From the NCBI GenBank assembly GCA_026995955.1, contig JALWNJ010000095.1:1-6939 (forward strand): a stretch of DNA of 6,939 nucleotides, written 5' to 3'. Shown piece after piece: positions 1 to 5,517 of the stretch. Source of the stretch: Gammaproteobacteria bacterium. GTDB lineage: Bacteria; Pseudomonadota; Gammaproteobacteria; J044. Both the position numbers and the translations under genes were made by a program. The notes below the pieces were generated by a model. The model made no database searches. It worked only from the letters and a program-made list of their open reading frames with translations, and had not been told where the DNA came from. The stretch's first letter is position 1, and each line of letters begins with the position of its first letter.

Positions 1-210
1 GTACTGGGCCACCGGGTCGCCCTGCTCCGCGGCCCGGCGGTAGAGGGTAAGCGCCCGTTCACTGTGCCCCGAGCGTTGCGCCTGCCAGGCCTGGCGCACC
101 AGTTCCCGGGCCGCGGTGTCCGCGCCTGCCGGCAGTGCGACCAGCAGCAGCCCCAGCACGGCAGCGACGCACGGGCCAGGCTCAAGCCCGGCGCCGCGCC
201 TCCAGCACAT
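1..210 (-). CDS. Secreted Sel1-repeat protein, N-terminal part (runs off the window)
   Basis: This is the first 70 codons of a gene that continues beyond base 1. The frame encodes a hydrophobic stretch (about residues 16-28, VAAVLGLLLVALP) ending in an AGA/D signal-peptidase-I-like site near residue 30. A mature part follows containing ALTLYRRAAEQGDPVAQY, which matches the start of a Sel1-type (TPR-like) repeat. Such proteins are alpha-solenoid scaffolds, often periplasmic, and the partner here is unknown. The start is uncertain. The ATG at 210 lies 29 bases inside the end of relA, has no visible Shine-Dalgarno sequence and gives an unusually long n-region (MCWRRGAGLEPGPC). An in-frame GTG at 159 would leave almost no n-region. 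A GTG at 172 in another frame would give a better signal peptide if one base were removed near 160-161. The family call rests on one partial repeat plus the signal peptide. It is probably the last or a later gene of the relA run. Confidence 0.62.
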   Translation of the reverse strand, partial: MCWRRGAGLEPGPCVAAVLGLLLVALPAGADTAARELVRQAWQAQRSGHSERALTLYRRAAEQGDPVAQY

Positions 211-2353
211 TGGGAATCTGGTTGATGCGGTCCAGGACATGACTGAGCTGCTCGGTATCGGCCACCTCGATGTCGAGATCCATGTGCACCGACTGGTCCC
301 GCGGGTCGGTGCGGGTGCGGGCGCCCAGGACATTGACATGGGCATTGCTGAACACCTGCGTCACATCGCGCAGCAGCCCCTCGCGGTCGAAGGCCTCGAC
401 ATGCAGGCCGACACGGAAGCGGCTGGGGCCGTCGCCCCAGCGCACCTCCACCAGCCGCCCGCGCCGTTCCTCGGGCAGGGCCAGCACATTGGGGCAGTCC
501 TGGCGATGGATGGTGACGCCCTTCCCCACCGTAATGTAGCCGATGATGGGATCGCCGGGCACCGGCCGGCAACACGCCGCCAGGCGCGTGAGCAGGTTGC
601 CGACACCACGGATGGTGACCTCCCCCGTCCCGCTGTCCGTCCGCACCCGCTCCGCGGACGGGGCGGGCATGGCCGGTTCGCCGCGTTCGACAGGTACGCG
701 CAGTGAGCTGGCGAGCTGACCGGGCGTGACATCGGCCGCCCCCAGTGCCGCCAGCAGGTCCTCGCCGTGGCGCAGATTGAAGTGCCGTGCCAGGGCCTCC
801 AGATCCACCGTGTCCACATCGATGTTGAGTTGGCGCAGCTCGCGCTGCAGGATCTCGCGCCCCGCCTCGACATGGCTGTCGTGATCCAGTTCCTTGAACC
901 AGCGCCGCACCTTGGCCCGCGCCCGCGCGGTACGCAGGTAGCCGCTGCGCGAATCCATCCAGTCGCGGCTGGGACGCGGCTCGCGCCCGGTAAGCACCTC
1001 GACCCGCTCGCCGGAACGCAGACGGTAGGTGAGCGGCACGATGCGCCCATCGACCCGCGCGCCGCGGCAACGATGGCCGACCTCGGTATGGATGGCATAG
1101 GCGAAGTCCAGCGGCGTGGCCCCCTCGGGCAGGTCGAGCACGTCGCCCTTCGGGGTGAGCACGAACACGCGGTCGGCGAAGAGATCTGAGCCAAAGTCCT
1201 CGAGCAGGCTCTCGTCGTCCTCGCGGTTCTCGAGCAGCCGGCGCAGGGTGTTGATGGTGCGTTCCATGGCCGCGTCCTGGCGGCTGCCCTCCTTGTAGCG
1301 CCAGTGCGCGGCCACCCCGTGCTCGGCGAACTCGTGCATCTCCTCGGTGCGGATCTGTACCTCCACCACCCGCCCTTCGGGGCCGATCACCGCGGTGTGC
1401 AGGGACTGGTAGCCGTTGTCCTTGGGCTGGGCGATGTAGTCGTCGAACTCGTGCGGCAGGTTCTGCCACAGGCCATGCACCACGCCCAGCGCCATGTAGC
1501 ACTGCGGCACCGTCTGCACGATGACGCGCACCGCCAGCAGGTCGGCCAGATCCTGCAGGGCCACGCCCTTGCGCTGCATCTTCTTCCAGATGCTGTACAG
1601 GTGCTTGGGCCGGCCATACACCTCGGCCTCGATGCCGGCCTCGGCCAGGGCGGCGCGCACGCGCTCGACGAAGCGCGCGATGTAGGCCTCGCGGCCGGCG
1701 CGATTGTCGTCCATGGAACGGGCCAGCTCGCGATAGGCGTCGGGTTCGAGATGACGGAAGGAAAGGTCCTCCAGCTCCCATTTGAGCTGGGCCACGCCGA
1801 GCCGGTTGGCCAGCGGCGCATACAGATCCAGCGTCTCGCGTGCGATGCAGCGGCGCACCGGCTCGGCCTCGCCCGGCAGTCCGCGCAGGCGCTGCACGCG
1901 CCAGGCCAGCTTGATCAGCACCGCACGCACATCGTCCACCGTGGCCAGCAGCATGCGGCGCAGGGTCTCGGCCTGGTGGGGCGGCGTCTCGCCGTCGGCC
2001 TCGGTGCAGTCCTTGAAGGTGTTGAGCCAGTGCACCTGACGCACCAGGGCCGCCACCGTGTCGCCGAACTCCGCCTGCAGGCGGTCCTCCGGCCAGTCCT
2101 CGCGCAGGCGCGAATCGCTGAGCAGCGCAGCGGTCAGGGTCTCTGCGTCCACGCCGAGCTGCTTGAGGATGACAGCGGCATCAATGCTCGAGGGCGGGTG
2201 GTCGGAACCATCCCAGGCATCCACCGCCAGGCGCAGGGCATGGGCCAGCCGCTCGCGCTGGGCGTCGCGTTCGTCGAGGTCGAGACGGAACTCGGCCAGC
2301 AGCGCCTCGTAGTCGCCCTTGTCGATGGGTCCCTGAAAGTAGCTGTGCTTCAT
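182..2353 (-). CDS. relA: RelA, ribosome-associated (p)ppGpp synthetase (GTP pyrophosphokinase)
   Basis: RelA transfers pyrophosphate from ATP to GTP or GDP to make (p)ppGpp when uncharged tRNA occupies the ribosomal A site. The 723 residues are close to the 744 of E. coli RelA. Residues about 20-180 are the HD hydrolase-like domain, but the HD pair is lost: the ALLHD of SpoT-type enzymes reads ALLSD at 76-80, so hydrolysis is probably absent. The synthetase domain (about 240-340) keeps GRPKHLYSIWKKM (247-259), D271 in DLLAVRV, EFDD (302-305), NGYQSLHT (313-320) and EVQIRT (331-336). EFDD is the acidic ExDD signature of RelA, as opposed to RxKD of SpoT and bifunctional Rel. A TGS domain begins near 394 (DRVFVLTPKGDVLDLPEGATP). 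The zinc-finger-like domain has CC at 594-595, H616 and C620. The C-terminal ACT/RRM domain is about 645-723. The start shares an ATGA with the upstream phosphatase gene and has AAGGGGAG just upstream. Translational coupling is likely. A separate SpoT should exist elsewhere in the genome. Confidence 0.96.
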   Translation of the reverse strand: MKHSYFQGPIDKGDYEALLAEFRLDLDERDAQRERLAHALRLAVDAWDGSDHPPSSIDAAVILKQLGVDAETLTAALLSDSRLREDWPEDRLQAEFGDTVAALVRQVHWLNTFKDCTEADGETPPHQAETLRRMLLATVDDVRAVLIKLAWRVQRLRGLPGEAEPVRRCIARETLDLYAPLANRLGVAQLKWELEDLSFRHLEPDAYRELARSMDDNRAGREAYIARFVERVRAALAEAGIEAEVYGRPKHLYSIWKKMQRKGVALQDLADLLAVRVIVQTVPQCYMALGVVHGLWQNLPHEFDDYIAQPKDNGYQSLHTAVIGPEGRVVEVQIRTEEMHEFAEHGVAAHWRYKEGSRQDAAMERTINTLRRLLENREDDESLLEDFGSDLFADRVFVLTPKGDVLDLPEGATPLDFAYAIHTEVGHRCRGARVDGRIVPLTYRLRSGERVEVLTGREPRPSRDWMDSRSGYLRTARARAKVRRWFKELDHDSHVEAGREILQRELRQLNIDVDTVDLEALARHFNLRHGEDLLAALGAADVTPGQLASSLRVPVERGEPAMPAPSAERVRTDSGTGEVTIRGVGNLLTRLAACCRPVPGDPIIGYITVGKGVTIHRQDCPNVLALPEERRGRLVEVRWGDGPSRFRVGLHVEAFDREGLLRDVTQVFSNAHVNVLGARTRTDPRDQSVHMDLDIEVADTEQLSHVLDRINQIPNVLEARRRA

Positions 2354-3072
2354 GTCTCCCCTTCGACCCCGAGCAGGGCCGGCAGTTCATCCACCGCGTG
2401 AAGCTCCAGATCGGGTCGTACTTCCGGGTGCGTCCAGACCCTGTCCTGGGCATTGACCCAGGCCGTCTTCATGCCCACGGCGGCCGCCCCCTGCACATCG
2501 CGCACCGGGTCGTCTCCGACATGCAGGATGCGTTCGGCCGGCAGCGCGGCCCGTTCCACCACGGCGCGATAGACCATGGCATCGGGCTTGGGCCGGCCCA
2601 CCTCGGCAGTAGTGACGACGAAATCGAACAGGTGGCCGATGCCGATACGGTGTACATCGGCGTTGCCGTTGGTCACCACGCCGAGCCGGAAACGCCGACC
2701 CAGCCGCTGCAGCGTGGTCTCGGCGCCCCGATGCAGGCACACCGCGTTGCGTGCCTCGACAAACACCTCGAAGGCGGGCCCGGCCAGCGCGTCGTCACAG
2801 CCGCATTCGGCCAGCAGCTGGCGCAGGAAGTCCTTGCGCAGGGCAGTCATGTCGTGGTGCCACTGCGGATTGGCCTGCCACTGCCGGCCGCGGGCCCCGA
2901 CAAAGGCATCGAGATCGTAGCGCCGGGCGAAGCCGGGGCAGCGCCGGACCAGCCACCCGTGCAGCAGCCGCTCGGCCTGCTCGATCACCGGGGCGCAGGC
3001 CCACAGGGTATCGTCGAGGTCGAAGGTGATGCAGCCGATCCCTGCCGCCAGGCTGTCCGCGGTGTGCGCCAT
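2350..3072 (-). CDS. HAD-superfamily phosphatase, YigB-like (subfamily IA)
   Basis: This 240-residue cytoplasmic phosphatase shows all four HAD motifs. Motif I is DLDDT (18-22) with nucleophile D18 and acid/base D20. Motif II is VVTNGN (132-137) with T134. Motif III is K162 in GRPKPD. Motif IV is HVGDDPVRD (184-192). A helical cap lies between motifs I and II (about 25-115), which is the IA arrangement. The sequence ITFDLDDTL followed by PVI, together with TNGN and ILHVGDD, resembles E. coli YigB, which dephosphorylates FMN and the riboflavin precursor 5-amino-6-(5-phospho-D-ribitylamino)uracil. Specificity cannot be read from sequence, and a phosphoglycolate or other small phosphate ester is possible. 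It is the first gene of the run and ends in an ATGA shared with the relA start. The chosen ATG has no Shine-Dalgarno sequence but sits 7 bases below a TACAAT box, so the mRNA may be leaderless. Confidence 0.9.
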   Translation of the reverse strand: MAHTADSLAAGIGCITFDLDDTLWACAPVIEQAERLLHGWLVRRCPGFARRYDLDAFVGARGRQWQANPQWHHDMTALRKDFLRQLLAECGCDDALAGPAFEVFVEARNAVCLHRGAETTLQRLGRRFRLGVVTNGNADVHRIGIGHLFDFVVTTAEVGRPKPDAMVYRAVVERAALPAERILHVGDDPVRDVQGAAAVGMKTAWVNAQDRVWTHPEVRPDLELHAVDELPALLGVEGET

Positions 3073-3078
3073 GGCGCC

Positions 3079-3084
3079 ATTGTA
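3079..3084 (-). promoter_or_regulatory. Putative -10 box of the phosphatase-relA transcript
   Basis: The minus strand reads TACAAT here, a five-of-six match to the sigma-70 -10 consensus. It ends 7 bases before the phosphatase ATG, so transcription would begin at or next to the start codon. No convincing -35 hexamer is seen at 16-18 bases. TTGCGG (13-base spacer) and TTTACC (21-base spacer) are off-distance. Confidence 0.45.
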
Positions 3085-3107
3085 CCGCGCGGTCTGCCCG
3101 CAAGGGG

Positions 3108-3113
3108 TAAAAT
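3108..3113 (+). promoter_or_regulatory. Putative -10 box of trmH
   Basis: The plus strand reads TAAAAT here, a five-of-six match to the -10 consensus, in otherwise GC-rich sequence. Initiation near 3120 would give a leader of about 24 bases before the trmH ATG at 3144. A weak GAGAAG ribosome-binding candidate lies at 3131-3136. No good -35 hexamer is visible. It lies only about 25 bases from the oppositely directed -10 box, so the two promoters probably compete for polymerase. Confidence 0.5.
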
Positions 3114-3143
3114 GGCGGCTCCCGAACCACGAGAAGCCCGCCC

Positions 3144-3827
3144 ATGTCGCCCGAACGCCTGGCCCGCATGAAGGCCGTCCTAGCCCGCCGCCAGCCGGAT
3201 CTGACGGTGGTGATGGACAATGTCCACAAGCCGCACAACCTGGCCGCCATCGTGCGCACGGCCGACGCCGTCGGCATCCCGGTGGTGCACGGCGTCTCGC
3301 CCCAGGCCGAGTTCCGCATGCGCCAGAAGTCGGCCAGCGGCAGCGGCAAGTGGGTTCGGGTCCAGACCCACGAGGACATCGCCACTTGCTTCGAGACCCT
3401 GCGCGACCAGGGCATGCGAATCTACTGCGCCCACCTGAGCGAGCAGGCGGTGGACTTCCGCCGGATCGACTTCACCCGTCCCACCGCGGTGGTGGTGGGC
3501 GCCGAGCTGGAGGGCGTGGGTGAGCAGGCCGCGGCGCTTGCCGACGGCCATGTCGTCATCCCCATGCTGGGCATGGTGGAATCGCTCAATGTCTCGGTGG
3601 CCACGGCCATCCTGCTGTACGAGGCCCAGCGCCAGCGCGAGGCCGCCGGACTCTACGACAGCCCTCGCCTGGACGAGGAGACGCGGGCACGGCTGCTGTT
3701 CGAATGGAGCTACCCCGACATCGCCGACTACTGCCGGCGCAAGGGGCTCCCCTATCCGGCGCTGGACGAGGACGGCACCCTCGCCGAACCGCTGGCCGAC
3801 CGCGACGGGGCGCGACGGCTGCCCTGA
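3144..3827 (+). CDS. trmH: TrmH, tRNA (guanosine-18-2'-O)-methyltransferase
   Basis: TrmH is a SPOUT-class enzyme that uses S-adenosylmethionine to methylate the 2'-hydroxyl of G18 in the D-loop of tRNAs. The 227 residues match the E. coli length (229). The N-terminal LARRQPDLTV and VHKPHNLAAIVRTADAVG stretches (13-44) are characteristic, with N32 and the catalytic-type R38 in SPOUT motif 1. Motif 2 is VVVGAELEGV (116-125). Motif 3 is IPMLGMVESLNVSVA (139-153), which forms the trefoil knot and SAM pocket and carries S147 and N149. LLYEAQRQR and RKGLPYP in the C-terminal part are also typical of TrmH rather than of TrmL or RlmB. The start follows GAGAAG with a 7-base spacer and a nearby -10-like box. 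It is divergent from the phosphatase-relA run. In E. coli trmH sits beside spoT, so proximity to an RSH gene recurs here with RelA. Confidence 0.95.
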   Translation: MSPERLARMKAVLARRQPDLTVVMDNVHKPHNLAAIVRTADAVGIPVVHGVSPQAEFRMRQKSASGSGKWVRVQTHEDIATCFETLRDQGMRIYCAHLSEQAVDFRRIDFTRPTAVVVGAELEGVGEQAAALADGHVVIPMLGMVESLNVSVATAILLYEAQRQREAAGLYDSPRLDEETRARLLFEWSYPDIADYCRRKGLPYPALDEDGTLAEPLADRDGARRLP

Positions 3828-3831
3828 GCCG
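3816..3831 (+). other. Short hairpin over the trmH stop codon
   Basis: CGGCT and AGCCG form a 5-bp stem around a 6-base loop that includes part of the TGA stop codon. No T-run follows, so it is at best a weak terminator or an mRNA 3'-end structure. The 69 bases after trmH hold no other gene and no strong promoter that I can see. The next gene may therefore be partly read through from trmH. Confidence 0.2.
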
Positions 3832-3896
3832 CGGGTCAACCGGCAACGGGCTGGCGCGTTGTATGCCATGAACCCACGGTTCCTGGAGGCCACGCG

Positions 3897-4244
3897 ATGA
3901 AGACCCTCAAGCCACTCCCCCTGTTCGCGATCCTGCTGCTGACCGGTCCTGGCCTGACACAGGCCGATACGGCGGCCGACGAGGATCCCCGCCAGGCCCT
4001 GTTCCGCGAACGGCGCGAGATCGAGCACATCAGCCACCACGAGCGCATCCGCATCCTGCAGCAGGCCGATGCCTGCATTGCACAGGCCGAGAACTGGCGC
4101 GCCTATCGTCAGTGCGAGCAGCAGGAACAGGCCGCGCGCAAGGCCCTGAGACAACGCCTCAGGCCCCGCCTGCAGGCGCTCAGGGAGCGCGTCCGGGCCC
4201 TGCGCGCCGAGCGCCGTGCCCGGAGCGGCCAGCCGACCGGCTGA
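3897..4244 (+). CDS. Small exported helical protein, unknown function
   Basis: I do not recognise this 115-residue protein as a named family. It starts with a clear signal peptide: MKTLK, a hydrophobic core LPLFAILLLTGPGL, then TQA/D near residue 24. The mature part of about 91 residues is very rich in charged residues, Q and A and contains almost no proline or glycine until the last residues, so it is predicted to be nearly all helix, possibly coiled coil. It has only two cysteines, C60 in ADACIAQAE and C73 in YRQCEQQEQ. They are 13 residues apart and could form a disulfide linking two helices in the periplasm. The C-terminal third is strongly arginine-rich (residues about 82-108). GGAGG at 3885-3889 sits 7 bases before the ATG, which supports the start. 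It lies downstream of trmH on the same strand and converges on mnmD with an 11-base gap. Confidence 0.8.
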   Translation: MKTLKPLPLFAILLLTGPGLTQADTAADEDPRQALFRERREIEHISHHERIRILQQADACIAQAENWRAYRQCEQQEQAARKALRQRLRPRLQALRERVRALRAERRARSGQPTG

Positions 4245-4262
4245 GGCAGGAGCGCTCAGTCG
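4238..4262. terminator. Hairpin between convergent genes (possible weak bidirectional terminator)
   Basis: CGGCTGAG (4238-4245) and CTCAGTCG (4255-4262) can pair as an 8-bp stem with one G-T wobble and a 9-base loop. Each arm contains the stop codon of one of the two converging genes. There is no T-run on either strand, so intrinsic termination is doubtful. It could instead stabilise the 3' ends of both messages. Confidence 0.3.
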
Positions 4263-4939
4263 CGCCAGGCCCGCAGCATCTCGCGCTTGCCGGGCGGCCC
4301 GGGCCGTTTCTCCACCCGCAGGCCGGCGGCCTGCAGCGCGCGGCGCACCGCGCCGCGGGCGGAATAGGTGCTGAGACAGCCGCCCGGCAGCAGCGCGTCG
4401 GCCAGGGCGGCCAGGAAGGGCTCCGTCCACAGCTCCGGATTGGCATCCGGGCTGAAGGCATCGAGCCACACGGCATGGAACCGGCCCTGCCAGGGCCGTG
4501 CTGTGGCATCGCCGAGCAGCAGCTCCAGGTGCACCGTTCCATGACGCATGCGAATGCAGCCCGTGGCCGGCGGCTGCTCGGGCAGGGCCGCGAGCAGCGC
4601 CTGCTGCAGCCCGTGGTGCGCGAGCCAGCGACCGTAATCGAGCTCGGCGAGGCGCCGGCGCGGCAGCAACGCGCATTCCAGGCCGGCGTAGTCGAAGACG
4701 GTGTCGTGCGCCAATGCCAGATCGGCGCCGAGCAGGAAGTTGAGGCCCAGCCCGAACCCTACCTCCAGCACCCGGGTCGGCGCACCGGCCCGCAGTCGCT
4801 CCCCGACACCGCCCTGCTCGAGGAACACATGCCGCGACTCGGTGACCGCGCCGTGGCGCGAGTGGTAGGTCTGGCCGTAGTCGGGATGGTGCAGCGTAAG
4901 GCTGCCGTCGCCGGTGGCCTCGGGTTTCGGCGCCTTCAT
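4256..4939 (-). CDS. mnmD: MnmD-like tRNA 5-(methylaminomethyl)-2-thiouridine methyltransferase
   Basis: This 227-residue protein corresponds to the N-terminal methyltransferase domain of E. coli MnmC, which methylates nm5(s2)U34 to mnm5(s2)U34 in the tRNA wobble position. Visible are the SAM-binding motif [15 protein letters not shown] (57-71), an acidic residue E88 in YAGLEC after the second strand, [14 protein letters not shown] (158-171) and the C-terminal GKREML (217-222), all aligning with MnmC. The FAD-dependent oxidoreductase half of MnmC is missing, and the neighbouring gene does not encode it. The frame is open further upstream to 4996, but I chose the ATG at 4939. It makes an ATGA overlap with the stop of yjbQ, and the [14 protein letters not shown] start resembles family N-termini. 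The ribosome-binding site is weak (GGCGA), which fits translation coupled to yjbQ. Confidence in the family is high; the exact substrate (cmnm5 versus nm5) is inferred. Confidence 0.88.
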   Translation of the reverse strand: MKAPKPEATGDGSLTLHHPDYGQTYHSRHGAVTESRHVFLEQGGVGERLRAGAPTRVLEVGFGLGLNFLLGADLALAHDTVFDYAGLECALLPRRRLAELDYGRWLAHHGLQQALLAALPEQPPATGCIRMRHGTVHLELLLGDATARPWQGRFHAVWLDAFSPDANPELWTEPFLAALADALLPGGCLSTYSARGAVRRALQAAGLRVEKRPGPPGKREMLRAWRD

Positions 4940-5352
4940 TCGCCGATGACGGTGACCGTGATCCGGCGCCGGTGCGGGTGGGTGCGGTGCTCCCACAGGT
5001 AGATGCCCTGCCAGGTGCCGAGCAAGGGACGCCCTTCCCCCACCGGAAACGAGAGTCCGCTGTCAGTCAGTACGGTACGCACATGGGCCGGCATGTCGTC
5101 CGGCCCCTCGTCGTCGTGCAGGTAGGCGGGATCGCCATCCGGCACCAGGCGGCTCATGAAGGTCTCGAGATCCACCCGCACCCGGGGATCGGCGTTCTCG
5201 CACAGGATCAGCGAGGCGCTGGTGTGGTGACAGAACACCTGACACAGCCCGGTGCGGATGCCCGAGGCCCGGATCACTTCGCCCACCTCGCGGCTGATGT
5301 CGGTGGTGCCGCGCCCGCGCGTGGCCACTTCGAAACCCTGCTGATGAACCAT
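4936..5352 (-). CDS. yjbQ: YjbQ / UPF0047 family protein (secondary thiamine-phosphate synthase type)
   Basis: The 138 residues equal the length of E. coli YjbQ. Family hallmarks are CHHTSASLILCENADPRV (41-58), HDDEGPDDMPAH (79-90) and LGTWQGIYLWEHRTHPHRR (111-129). Their histidines and acids surround the metal-binding site seen in UPF0047 structures. E. coli YjbQ has weak thiamine-phosphate synthase activity in vivo, which gives the TIGR-style name, but the true physiological reaction of the family is unsettled. The frame stays open to 5709, but that extension would lie across the divergent dioxygenase gene. I chose the ATG at 5352 because AGGGGG lies 6 bases upstream and MVHQQGF matches the usual N-terminus. 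The gene shares an ATGA with mnmD. A TTGCCA-N18-TATAGT promoter candidate lies about 120 bases upstream. Confidence 0.93.
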   Translation of the reverse strand: MVHQQGFEVATRGRGTTDISREVGEVIRASGIRTGLCQVFCHHTSASLILCENADPRVRVDLETFMSRLVPDGDPAYLHDDEGPDDMPAHVRTVLTDSGLSFPVGEGRPLLGTWQGIYLWEHRTHPHRRRITVTVIGE

Positions 5353-5475
5353 GTCTTTCCCCCTGCTGGCGGCGGTCCTGCACCCCGAAACCGGCGCCAG
5401 GGCCAGAAAATCGACCGCTGAGCCCCAGATGTGGTGCCATTCGTCGCCGAAAACCGGCAGATCTTGCGCTTTTGC

Positions 5476-5505
5476 ACTATAAGACAGGGTGTCAAGGGCT
5501 GGCAA
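5476..5505 (-). promoter_or_regulatory. Putative sigma-70 promoter of yjbQ-mnmD
   Basis: On the minus strand TTGCCA (5505-5500) is followed after 18 bases by TATAGT (5481-5476), each five of six to consensus. Initiation near 5469 gives a leader of about 117 bases before the yjbQ ATG. A perfect TTGACA also lies at 5495-5490 but is only 8 bases from this -10. The promoter overlaps the one proposed for the divergent dioxygenase gene. Confidence 0.5.
5478..5483 (+). promoter_or_regulatory. Putative -10 box of the thiol-dioxygenase-like gene
   Basis: The plus strand reads TATAAG in a locally AT-rich patch (TTTTGCACTATAAGA). Initiation near 5490 would leave a leader of about 28 bases. No good -35 hexamer is seen at 16-18 bases (CGGCAG at 17), so activation by a regulator would be needed if it is real. 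The box overlaps the yjbQ -10 box on the other strand. Confidence 0.3.
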
Positions 5506-5517
5506 CGGAGTCGCAAC

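Noticed and set aside
1304..2401. A 365-codon plus-strand open frame opposite relA
   Set aside because: Its translation is low-complexity and rich in H, G, L and Q, as expected for the antisense of GC-rich codons. It lies entirely opposite a confidently identified relA and the end of the phosphatase gene.
3180..4676. A 498-codon minus-strand open frame across trmH, the small gene and part of mnmD
   Set aside because: It is antisense to the recognisable trmH and the small secreted gene, and runs in another frame over part of mnmD. The product is compositionally biased with no recognisable domain.
4940..4996. Upstream start for mnmD adding 19 residues
   Set aside because: The added residues are a His/Pro-rich stretch encoded over the end of yjbQ. 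The ATGA junction at 4939 gives a normal family N-terminus.
5353..5469. A TPP riboswitch in the yjbQ leader, suggested by the thiamine link
   Set aside because: The leader lacks the conserved CUGAGA and other thi-box core sequences.
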